This document shows positions 1 to 8,027 of a DNA stretch of 64,000 nt, one piece after another. The notes under the pieces were generated by a model that saw only the letters and a list, made by a program, of their open reading frames with translations, was not told the origin of the DNA and searched no databases. Every line of letters starts with the position of its first letter. Within the stretch, counting starts at the first letter, position 1. Source of the DNA: Eukaryota sp. TZLM1-RC (Eukaryota; Metamonada: BaSk clade); assembly GCA_040285825.1 (NCBI GenBank), contig JAUPSS010000001.1:2790001-2854000 (forward strand), given 5' to 3'. The translations under genes were made by a program, and so were the position numbers.

Positions 1-1542
1 CCGGTGGAGTAATCAATCATCTAAGGTAAAACATAAACAAAACAAACTTGATCCGAGTTGCCATGGTCAGCAGTGATTAAAGCCTCACCACCATAATCAG
101 TCATCCAAAAGTTAACCAATTTGCCGACACATTCATCAACAATGCCACAGGCTGTCTTGGCAGCATCAAAATTACCAGTGTGTCCAACCATACTGTGGTG
201 AAAGATGACAAAATGCATACTCTGCGTTAGCATAGTTCACAACAACAAATTTGTAGTCCTTATCCTTGGATAACCTCTTGATGAGTTCTTCAGTGATGTT
301 ATAGGCCTCCATTTCTGGATGAGAGGCAAAAGAAGAAGCATCAAACCTAGAAGGAACCTCTACTTGGTCTTCAAGAGGGTATGGAGTGGTACTCTTTCCA
401 TTAAAGAAAGAAGTGACATGCCTGAACTTTTGGGTCTCGGATAATCTTAATTGCTTCAATCCGGCATTTGAAATAACTTCACCTAAAAGATTAGACATAC
501 CAGAACCTTCAGTCATTGGGGCGATAAGGTAGTCAGCAAATTCGCTGTAATACTGAGTGAATCCAAGGTATGTAACCATGGGAGTTTCCACTTTTCCACC
601 ATATTTTGAGCGGTCAACAAAAGCATAAGTCAGCTGGATAGCCCTATCTTGGCGGTAGTTAGTATGAATGAAGCAATCACCATTCTTTACTCCTTCGTAT
701 CCTTGCAAAACATAAGGAGGAATGTACTCATCGGTCATCGGAGTATTGTCTGGTGTTTTGTCTTGTTCGTAGCTTTCTTCAACGGCTTCGGTTGGTTTGC
801 TGGCCTGACGTCCATTTGCATTGACGATACAGTCCAGGGCAATGTCAGTGAGATCCCAGTTCTTTGAGCGGTCCATTGCGTAGTAACGGCCCATAAATGT
901 ACCAATGGAGGTGTTACCAACCTCAGTCATGACTTGTTCCAGTTCTGGGGTTAATTTGAGAGAAGTAACCAACGTGCAATGTACTCCAAGGTAGATCGTG
1001 GTGGTGTATCACGACCGTCTAAGAAGGGATGAATAATCATCTTACCTTCAGGGTTCTCTTCCCTAGCACGGCGCATCATTTTGAACAGGTGATCACAATG
1101 TGCATGGACACCTTCGTCTTGCAACAATCCACACAAATGGAGAGTAGATCCATTCTTTTTCCAGTCTTCGATCATGGAATTCCACTTAGGTTGAGACCAT
1201 AGTTCGCCAGATGCACACATGTCGTCAATACGTTTAAGTTCTTGTACAACACTAGAATGAGGAAACAATGGATGATACTTACACTCTCTAAGATGAGTGA
1301 AAAGAGACAAAAGATACTCCAGCACCGATATTTAAGTGACCGGTTTCAGAACTACCTTGGAAGCCAGCAGGTAAACCGACATATTCACCATCAGTACGAA
1401 TGGTAGTCCATGGGTAAGACTGTTTCCATAAGTTGTTATTGGGAGTTTTTCCCTCAGTTGAGGCAGCAGCGATGGCATTACCACGATTCTCATCGTTGGA
1501 TCCCCAACCATCTCTAATGACAAGAAGTACCGGCTTAGACAT
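1..1542 (-). CDS. 2,3-bisphosphoglycerate-independent phosphoglycerate mutase, 3' end outside window
   Basis: Cytosolic glycolytic enzyme interconverting 3- and 2-phosphoglycerate. Exons read on the minus strand as 1542-1318, 1287-1283, 1251-974, 944-221, 192-48 and 20-1, giving 465 codons before the window edge; the family is about 510-560 aa, so the C-terminus is missing. Seen in the protein: the N-terminal metal motif RDGWG (D11), the phosphoserine site [12 protein letters not shown] (S65), [16 protein letters not shown], the NYANADMVGHTG motif and TADHGNSDQ. The last two and the GAGR motif are only restored after removing introns of 27, 28, 29, 30 and 31 nt. The second exon is just 5 nt (AGAGT) and is needed to keep frame and complete GAGRVV. 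Start is the ATG at 1542. The identification is firm; the splice sites are inferred from conservation. Confidence 0.95.
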
Positions 1543-1864
1543 CGATCAATAAATGTAGAGTAGAGGTTTGGATAATTTTGGAAGTCTTCTACGGTGAATT
1601 TCACTAATCATGCATTCCCCTGTGAAATTCACTCCTGTTTTCAACTCCCTCAGTGTCTACTCACAGGCTGTAAGAGACATGTAGCATCATTTGACAAAGA
1701 CAATCATGATCTTCATCAATGGGCTACCTCACTTAAATACACCTACTGCTTTCACAGAACAAAGCCTCGCGACTTGATGTATCTAAGTGGATCTACCAAA
1801 TGCTACTAGGGCATTTGTAGATCGGTCTCAAAAGTTTTTGTTTCTGTATGCTCAGGTTCGCCAT
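1543..1864. other. Intergenic gap between iPGM and Fanzor genes
   Basis: No credible gene. It holds the iPGM upstream region and the 3' flank of the Fanzor gene. The flank contains the hairpin listed separately. No obvious terminal inverted repeat was found by eye. Confidence 0.5.
1790..1823 (-). ncRNA. Candidate omegaRNA hairpin 3' of the Fanzor gene
   Basis: Inverted repeat with a left arm at 1790-1803 and a right arm at 1811-1823 (GCATTTGTAGATC). The arms pair over 13 bp with one bulged C and a 7-nt loop. It lies 42 bp beyond the stop codon, on the sense side. In TnpB and Fanzor systems the guide-scaffold (omega) RNA is transcribed from the 3' end of the nuclease gene and its flank, so position and structure both fit. 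Assignment as an RNA gene is inference; it could also be a transcription-end hairpin. Confidence 0.35.
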
Positions 1865-3820
1865 TCATCTTCTCAACAGAGCATCTGGGCAAATGTATCT
1901 TTCAGGCCACAATTCCGCTTTCTTCTTAATTTGAATATTTTTTGCAGCGGAAATATCTCTGTCATATACTATTTGACACTCAGTACAAATACGCATCTGC
2001 CATGATCCTGCTTGAATATTCTCGGCCATGCAACAACTTGACATTTTGCTTGTATTAAATTCACTGGTTGACAAGTGCTTCACGTCCTTTTGATAACACA
2101 ACCATTTTCTGAAAGCCCTTGCTGATCCATATCGATTGACTTTTCGGCAATGAGAAGGGAAATTAGCAGAACCCACAGCAAGATAGAGTTTTTCAGGATG
2201 TCCAGCCAGCCTTTGAAATTTGTTGAGACTCTCTCTGAACCGTCTTTCTTTTCGTCTGCGGTTATCAAATTTAATTATTTTCCATTTCTGGCGATTACTT
2301 TCCAAATACACTTTCCTCCTGACCAAATTCCAATGGTTCAAATATTGGTTGAAATTTTGAACGGAATATTGGTTGGGAGAGTGTTTACTGGGTGTAGGTT
2401 TTGTCATGTATCTTCTGCCAGTTGGACAAGGGATAACTCCACATTGATTATCATTTAAGAAGTAACCACATAATCTTGATTGGCCAAGATCAACGCCGAT
2501 AAGGGGGCTTTCAGGTAAAATTTCGACTGGATGTCTACGTCTTCGACGGGGCATTTTTTTAGTACCCTTCAACTGTGTTTCTCTGGTTTTGTTGGCATCA
2601 GGGTCACTTTTCATTTCATTTTTTGATCTTCTTTTCTTTTTCCGTGGTTCATCCAGCTCATCTGTGTTTTCTGAGTCATTATTTTTACCTTCAAAGGTCA
2701 AAAGCAGTTCATTACCATTAGTTTTCAATAAAATTTTGTTAAATCTATTTTTCAAACTTTTTCTGTTGATATTGAATTTTTGGTAAGGACATTGTTTGAA
2801 TACTCGTTTCAGACATGTATTTTTGATAAACTTTGTTTTGGAAGATGATCCTTCAATAATTGGAAATTTTTTCACAGAGTGGAAAATTTGTGAAGGTACC
2901 TCAATAAATTTAGAACCTTTATGAGAAGCTAAAGGTATTATTCTAAATTTCTTCCAGCAATGCATATGAGAAAAGAAAGTGAGTAAGTATTGTGAAATTT
3001 TAAGATTGAAGAGAAAAAGCTCACTAATTTCCTTTGGTGAAAAAGTGATTTTATCATGTGAGGACAGTAGGGAGGCAGTGGCAGGAAATCTTTGGAGGAG
3101 ATTCAAGATAAACCTACATGCATTCAATAAAAAAAATCTTTCTCTTGAATTATTCAAATTGAAATTGATGAGGTATTCAAGAACAGAATCAACTACTACT
3201 TCCTCGGGTTGGGCTAGTAGTTCATCTGGCAAAAGTGAAAGAATATTATTTGCAAAGACATTTGTTTTATTCAGGGCTCTACAATGAGCACGAATAAAGT
3301 TTTTTGTCCAGGATTGACAAATTTTGGGTAAACTTGTCTTCACGTTGGAGGCCAATTGACGAGCCCGACAAGCAAGGTAAGGAGAAAGCCCTTTTCTATT
3401 GAGAAAATTACAGTTCTGGGACTGCAGCCAATCATTGAGGAAAAGATTGAATGAATTTCTGTAGGGCACTAAAGAATTTTCCCACACAGAAACAAGAGAC
3501 CTGTCTTGGGGGCATTCAGGAAGAAATCCATTGTAAAAGATATGGAGTAATTGGCGTTGGCCTTTAGATGTGGAAGGCTTAGGAAAAGAACCAGTGGTGA
3601 TGACGGTCATAAACAGATACCATACATCCTGTTCCACTAAAGCTCTAGATGCCAACGGAAAATTTAGAAGAAAAGATTGAAGTAATAAAGAAGCTTCATG
3701 ACAAATCTCGGTGACCACTGGAAGGTCAGTCCGAATTTGTTGCACCGCTGCAGGGGTCAGCAGCGAGTTAAGTGCACAAGACCGAGTGAATACACGTGAT
3801 ACAGAGGGGGTGTCTGACAT
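1865..3820 (-). CDS. Fanzor-type RNA-guided DNA endonuclease (OrfB/TnpB family)
   Basis: 651 aa in one uninterrupted frame from ATG 3820. Residues 1-390 are a helical, hydrophobic-rich region with no motif I recognise. Two basic clusters, at about 391-400 and 421-431 (PRRRRRHP), look like nuclear localisation signals. The RuvC nuclease core follows: RuvC-I GVDLG (D444), a region with VGSANF near 549, then STSEFNTSK (587 is the displaced catalytic Glu typical of Fanzors). A degraded zinc ribbon has C596/C597 and C612-C615, and RuvC-III is DRDISAAKNI (620-629). The usual first zinc-ribbon Cys (TSKxCxxC) is Ser here. Fanzors are eukaryotic relatives of TnpB that cut DNA guided by an omegaRNA. 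No partner transposase is seen beside it. Family assignment is strong; activity is inferred. Confidence 0.9.
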   Translation of the reverse strand: MSDTPSVSRVFTRSCALNSLLTPAAVQQIRTDLPVVTEICHEASLLLQSFLLNFPLASRALVEQDVWYLFMTVITTGSFPKPSTSKGQRQLLHIFYNGFLPECPQDRSLVSVWENSLVPYRNSFNLFLNDWLQSQNCNFLNRKGLSPYLACRARQLASNVKTSLPKICQSWTKNFIRAHCRALNKTNVFANNILSLLPDELLAQPEEVVVDSVLEYLINFNLNNSRERFFLLNACRFILNLLQRFPATASLLSSHDKITFSPKEISELFLFNLKISQYLLTFFSHMHCWKKFRIIPLASHKGSKFIEVPSQIFHSVKKFPIIEGSSSKTKFIKNTCLKRVFKQCPYQKFNINRKSLKNRFNKILLKTNGNELLLTFEGKNNDSENTDELDEPRKKKRRSKNEMKSDPDANKTRETQLKGTKKMPRRRRRHPVEILPESPLIGVDLGQSRLCGYFLNDNQCGVIPCPTGRRYMTKPTPSKHSPNQYSVQNFNQYLNHWNLVRRKVYLESNRQKWKIIKFDNRRRKERRFRESLNKFQRLAGHPEKLYLAVGSANFPSHCRKVNRYGSARAFRKWLCYQKDVKHLSTSEFNTSKMSSCCMAENIQAGSWQMRICTECQIVYDRDISAAKNIQIKKKAELWPERYICPDALLRR

Positions 3821-3869
3821 GTAGTGAGAATAAAGAGCTCATCTATCAAATTTTACACTTGTCACCCAT

Positions 3870-3917
3870 TTTCGACTTCTGGTTGCCTATTCTGGGAGGT
3901 TTTTAACCCTCAACTTG
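3870..3917. promoter_or_regulatory. Conserved 40-50 bp upstream element (copy 1)
   Basis: The block starting CGACTTCT and running through AGGT to TTAACCCTCAA aligns without gaps to 38481-38530 (about 33 of 41 positions). It sits between the Fanzor start (3820) and the 134-aa ORF (4016). It may be a core promoter shared by two genes or the outer end of the Fanzor transposon. A 13-bp direct repeat (TTCATAAACTAGG) lies just beyond at 3958-3983. Confidence 0.4.
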
Positions 3918-4015
3918 GTTTTGGGAGGTTTTCACTATTCCCACACTTTCCCCTCACTTCATAAACTAGGTTCATAAACTAGGTATCCTTTGTAAAAGTT
4001 GCACTGGAGTAGTCA

Positions 4016-4420
4016 ATGACATCCATATACGACCACCTACTACCATGCTTTCTATCTGAGTTCTCTGCTTGTCACATGAACTGCTTTTATCACAAGCCTC
4101 CCCTTCTTGCTCAATTTACAGACCACCGATCTTCGTTTATCAATATTACACTGAAGCACCTCCTCACCTCAGTAATCCGCTCTCTTAAACTCAAAGATCC
4201 ATCCATAACAATATACTCTTCCTACTCTGTCTTTCACTCACATTTACCCCTCCTCTCCTTATCCCAGCGAAAGACACTTTGTGAGATCATCTTCTCTACT
4301 CTTTCGCCCTTCCATCCTTCTTCTTCACCATTAGATCCTCATACTCCATTTTTCTCTCCTGATTCTCTTCATCACCTCACGCACCTTACCACTACCCTAC
4401 TCCAACAAGAGGAACATTAA
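4016..4420 (+). CDS. Hypothetical protein, 134 aa
   Basis: Complete ORF from a real ATG to TAA, divergent from the Fanzor gene by 195 bp, with AATAAA about 35 bp after the stop. The protein is rich in Ser, Leu, His and Pro, has several Cys/His in its first 30 residues and a Ser/Pro-rich tail. I recognise no family and no signal peptide or clear membrane helix. Coding status is moderate, supported by length, the upstream conserved element and the polyadenylation signal. It could also be transposon cargo of the Fanzor element. Confidence 0.45.
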   Translation: MTSIYDHLLPCFLSEFSACHMNCFYHKPPLLAQFTDHRSSFINITLKHLLTSVIRSLKLKDPSITIYSSYSVFHSHLPLLSLSQRKTLCEIIFSTLSPFHPSSSPLDPHTPFFSPDSLHHLTHLTTTLLQQEEH

Positions 4421-4749
4421 TGTAATGTAAGATGCTTTTGTTAAATTAATTAATAATAAATCTAATATTCCCTTCGTTTACCATTGTTAGGCCTGGTGGA
4501 CAGTGTTAGGCCTGTTGGAGCGGTAACAGTCTTCTAATAATAGTTTTTACTAATCAATGCCAAATCAGTTCAGGAGCTTCTTAGCATAATAACGTGCCAA
4601 TAATGGTCAAATAAACAACAAAAAACATCAACTATTTATTTGTCAATTAACTTACTTTATTACAGATTGTCTAAATGTACAGAGATATCTTCAACAGTAT
4701 TGAAAAGGGCTTCCAGCTCTCGTTCGTCTAGCTGAATGTTAACATAAAA
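4421..4749. other. Intergenic, nothing recognised
   Basis: AT-rich. AATAAA-type polyadenylation signals follow the 134-aa ORF. I see no gene or repeat I can name. Confidence 0.4.
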
Positions 4750-5001
4750 AAATTATTTTTGTCAATTTTGGCTTTTTCGGAAACAGTTAAGGGGTCCCTA
4801 TATTTTGATTGAGCCATTGGAATAAAAGAATCATTACAGACATCATTGGATCTCACATCTGTAATAATGGTAGTACCTTCAAGACCTTCAAGCATTAAAT
4901 CAGCTCTATTTTGACCAAAAGAATTCAAAGTTTCTTCATCAACCTAACGAGAAAGCAATGGTTCTAAATAAAAACTTTATAAGTGTGACTTTAACATGCA
5001 A
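4750..5001 (-). mobile_element. Non-LTR retrotransposon relic, part 1 (family C)
   Basis: Decayed endonuclease-domain coding sequence that parallels 36462-36998, including a GLEGTTIITDVRS stretch of the restriction-like endonuclease region. It is interrupted at 5001 by an LTR element and resumes at 6452. Confidence 0.75.
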
Positions 5002-5112
5002 TGATGCCGTAGGTTGGAAAAGTTGGTTAAGATAAAGGCAATAAGGAAAAGTGAATGATGAAAAGGTTGATTTATTTTCTCATCATAACATATAAGCCTT
5101 AGGGCGCCAACA
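5002..5112 (-). repeat. 3' LTR, 111 bp
   Basis: Begins TGATGCC and ends CCAACA on the plus strand; near-identical to 6341-6451. Confidence 0.88.
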
Positions 5113-5934
5113 CTGCTTCTTCCCTTTTTCAAAATAAATCAGCTTATATGAATATGAAGCAAAACTATAACAAATTATTAAATAACTATAAAAACGAAGA
5201 ACTAAATACTGAATTCTACTGTTTTCTATTGTCTACAATTATCTTTGTAGTGATTGGGATTCACACAAACACTGGTTTCACATTTTTAAGATCGACAATT
5301 GATGTACTATGACTCTCCTACAATAATGTTAGTATAAGGTAGTAAGTAATAACTGAAAAGGGCCTCGTTCCAAGATCTGTGTGTTTGAATACTTTGTTGT
5401 GTATGTTTTAATCGCTACATAAAGAAGCTGTGCTTCTTTCCTTTTTTCTAAACGAGAAACGTGGTAGTGTCGTTTAGTAAAGGTATCATGGAATCGAAGA
5501 ATGGATTCGCTGATGATCATGCAGGGTCTATGTTAGATCAAAAACAACAGTAAGCAAAGTAACAAACCTCAGAAACGTGAAGGCGGCGTCTGTTGTTGTT
5601 AAAGTTCGGGCTTTTTGACTAAAAATATCAGAGGAGCAAGGACCGTATCTTTGCATTGTAATACAATATTAGTGGAGGTGGAATCTCTATTCGTCACCTC
5701 GTATGTAGTCGATTTTTATTGTGTTTGGCTCCCTAAGTCCCCTTTGCAACCCAAAGTTTGAAGCCCAACCTTTTTTCCTCTCTTTGGGGTCTGCTTCCAT
5801 AAAGGAGGGAGCTGCTCAAACAAACAGTAATTTGTAGGTTCGGGATGAGCTTCCGCGTCCTTCATAATTTGTTGGCGAAGTCCTTTCTCTTCGTCATCCA
5901 GTTCGTCTAAAACGGACTGAAGTTCTTCATATCC

Positions 5935-6249
5935 TTAAAGGACTGTCGAGTTTTCAGAACTTGAACCAACATTTGCGTTTTTTGGTGAGGAGGGGGGTGG
6001 TCCCGTTCCTGAACCTTTTTGTGGCATTAAGTTGGACTTGGAAGAGGCGGGAGTTGGTTCCGTGCCTGTTTCCATCGGTTTTCCTTGAGGAGGGGCGGAG
6101 AATGGTCTCGAGCCCGAGTCCTCTACTATACTAGTCTCTGCTACTTCTCTTACTACTCCTTCTGTTGACTGTATGCTAAATGCATCTCTTTCATGTTCCT
6201 GCATGTTAATTTTGATGGTGTCAGTGTTTTGGCTGGAAGGGACTGACAT
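5935..6249 (-). CDS. gag N-terminal-like ORF of the non-autonomous LTR element
   Basis: 104 aa starting MSVPSSQNTD, acidic and Pro/Ser-rich. The position relative to the 5' LTR and the composition match the first ORF of the full-size elements (MSDI...). There is no zinc knuckle or enzyme domain. It may be only a leader protein or a remnant. Confidence 0.5.
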   Translation of the reverse strand: MSVPSSQNTDTIKINMQEHERDAFSIQSTEGVVREVAETSIVEDSGSRPFSAPPQGKPMETGTEPTPASSKSNLMPQKGSGTGPPPSSPKNANVGSSSENSTVL

Positions 6250-6340
6250 GATATCTGCTAAAGATATCCTCTGTAAAGAATGCTGGGTGTTGTCAAAGTG
6301 GTATACCGTATACCTATTTACCTATATGGCCAATAATTAT

Positions 6341-6451
6341 TGATGCCGTAGGTTGGAAAAGTGGGTTGAGATAAAGGCAATAAGGAAAAGTGAATGAGGA
6401 AAAGGTTGATTTATTTTCTAATCATAACATATAAGCCTTAGGGCGCCAACA
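6341..6451 (-). repeat. 5' LTR, 111 bp
   Basis: Partner of 5002-5112. Followed on the minus strand by ATAATTATTGGCCAT, which is shared with the leader of the plus-strand element and probably includes the primer-binding site. Confidence 0.88.
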
Positions 6452-6745
6452 GCAATAGAGTTGATCTCTCACTGCATCATGAACTTTTGATCGGAAAGTA
6501 ATAAAATACTTACATTTAAGCAAATGATTTGGAGTAATAGTCAATCCACATTTACAGCGCAATTATGAGCCACGTCGTAAAGGCAAATATAACATCGGTA
6601 ACGCATTGTACAAGAAAAAGTGGTATAATCTCAAACTAAAGCATAGATTTAAGGAATATGAGTGATCAAACACAAAGAAGCAATTTTTTGGGCGTGTAAC
6701 AAAAATTAAACCGAATGTCTATGAACGTGTGTACTTGTGTGCTAT
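6452..6745 (-). mobile_element. Non-LTR retrotransposon relic, part 2 (family C)
   Basis: Continues 4750-5001 across the LTR insertion. The text GCAATAGAGTTGATC onward matches 36998-37300, which covers the Cys/His finger of the LINE. Confidence 0.75.
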
Positions 6746-6800
6746 CAATGTACATAAAATTTACAAAACAAAAACAACTTCAGCAAAACATTTTATTACT

Positions 6801-6893
6801 TATTGAGGGGACATATAGATCTATTGTGTCCTTCCTGGACACAAATACCACACATACGCCTTCTTGTTCTTCTTGCAGCAACTGAGGATGAAG
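6801..6893 (-). pseudogene. Orphan zinc-knuckle fragment
   Basis: A 30-codon frame ending in TAA encodes a basic run followed by CGICVQEGHNRSIC, a perfect C-X2-C-X4-H-X4-C knuckle. Such GHNR-type knuckles close MULE transposases and some gag proteins. No preceding coding sequence was found. It is either a last exon or a relic. Confidence 0.35.
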
Positions 6894-7426
6894 CTTGTCA
6901 ACAGTGAACTGTTGTTGTACTGTTGATAAACCTCGGTCTGCTTCAATTGAACAGATTTTAGTGTAATAGATTTACAACTTGATCATGAAGCTAAGAAATC
7001 ATCTTGCAATATGATAATGTTTCCACTTCAACTTTGCAGACTAAGTATATCATCACCAGAGTTAGCGTTAATCTTCTATATGATTGATTTCTAGTAGAGT
7101 CCTTCACACAGCTTAAATCAAATACAGATTTTGCATATTTGATTGATAGAATTTTTGTAATCAATTCATCAATCACCAATTTCTGTTATCAAACTGGGAA
7201 CAACAAATTTTGATTCCACAACAACAACACTGAAAAATACAAAATAATCAGAGATAAACAATATTGTGATATATAAAATTACTCTGAAAGTTCATTGGTG
7301 TTGAGAAACCCCATTATACTAGAGGAAAACAATAGTAAAATAATTGCAACAAATCTAAATGATCAAACGAAACAAAAGTTCCCGGAGAACCTTACTTTTT
7401 GCAATTTACAACAAATACAAACACAA
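6894..7426. other. Intergenic, nothing recognised
   Basis: AT-rich; only short non-conserved ORFs. Confidence 0.4.
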
Positions 7427-7972
7427 TCAGTCCTGCTTGGCTTTGCAAACACTGGTAAGGCGACTCAACTTTAAAATCACCAGGGTAATATCAAGAAACA
7501 ACCCAAACAGGAAGAAACCTAGACCAACGGCCAAGCGTAGTTTAAAAGATAAGGATTTACTGACAATGAAAAATCCCAAACAGAAAAGAGCAACAGGGGT
7601 AATCAAAAGGTTTACAAAAAATCCAACAGAAAAATTGTCATTAATGTCTGATGTGTTCATGTTCCATACATCAGGGTCTATATCCTTGACAAGGTCCTGG
7701 TACTGCATTCTATTTAAGGTTTCAGTATTGCAAAAATGGGAGTCATCAACTTGAGCTGACGAATCGTCAAATAAAACAGTAGAATGTAGTAGAATGTTGG
7801 ACAGACGGTTTTCGGATGGATTCAGAAACCCATCAATCCACAGTAGGTCATTTATAGAAAACTTATGAGCCTTGGAAAGGTGTTTCAGACGTTTCAAAGA
7901 AGCCTCATTATTACAGTTAAGTAAAGCGGCATGTACTAATGACCGAAAATCAGGAGTAGATTGGTAGTGCAT
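7427..7972 (-). CDS. Vma12/TMEM199-like ER membrane protein
   Basis: 181 aa from ATG 7972. The N-terminal half is soluble and contains NPSENRLSN and a YQDLVKDI segment near residues 90-100. The C-terminal third has two membrane helices (about 118-138 and 146-167) around the loop KSLSFKLRL. This order, with a conserved NP...RL region, a Y-x-x-LV segment and two C-terminal helices, matches the Vma12/TMEM199 family of ER factors for assembling the V-ATPase V0 sector. Length fits (about 200 aa). It is divergent from the PABP gene with only 55 bp between start codons. Assignment is by pattern, not certain. Confidence 0.6.
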   Translation of the reverse strand: MHYQSTPDFRSLVHAALLNCNNEASLKRLKHLSKAHKFSINDLLWIDGFLNPSENRLSNILLHSTVLFDDSSAQVDDSHFCNTETLNRMQYQDLVKDIDPDVWNMNTSDINDNFSVGFFVNLLITPVALFCLGFFIVSKSLSFKLRLAVGLGFFLFGLFLDITLVILKLSRLTSVCKAKQD

Positions 7973-8027
7973 ATGTTGGGTTTAATAAACCAAGATTTAT
8001 TTCCTTTTCGCATTTCAAATCAAATCA
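7973..8027. promoter_or_regulatory. Compact bidirectional promoter
   Basis: The 55 bp between the divergent start codons of the Vma12-like and PABP genes must hold both 5' leaders and the promoters. AT-rich, with TTTAATAAA; no named motif. Confidence 0.5.

Larger units (their letters stand above)
5002..6451 (-). mobile_element. Non-autonomous miniature LTR retrotransposon, 1.45 kb
   Basis: Bounded by 111-bp LTRs at 5002-5112 and 6341-6451 and a 4-bp target duplication GCAA (4998-5001 and 6452-6455). On the minus strand a polypurine tract GAAAAAGGGAAGAAGCAG abuts the 3' LTR. The internal part has only an N-terminal gag-like ORF and no pol. It matches the element at 25061-33869 in layout and, once that element's nested insert is removed, in length (1450 versus about 1449 bp). 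Presumably it is mobilised by full-size relatives such as 16848-24036. Confidence 0.88.

Noticed and set aside
7359-7754. 131-aa plus-strand ORF opposite the Vma12-like gene
   Set aside because: Antisense shadow; composition lacks structure, and the minus-strand frame has clear membrane helices and family features.
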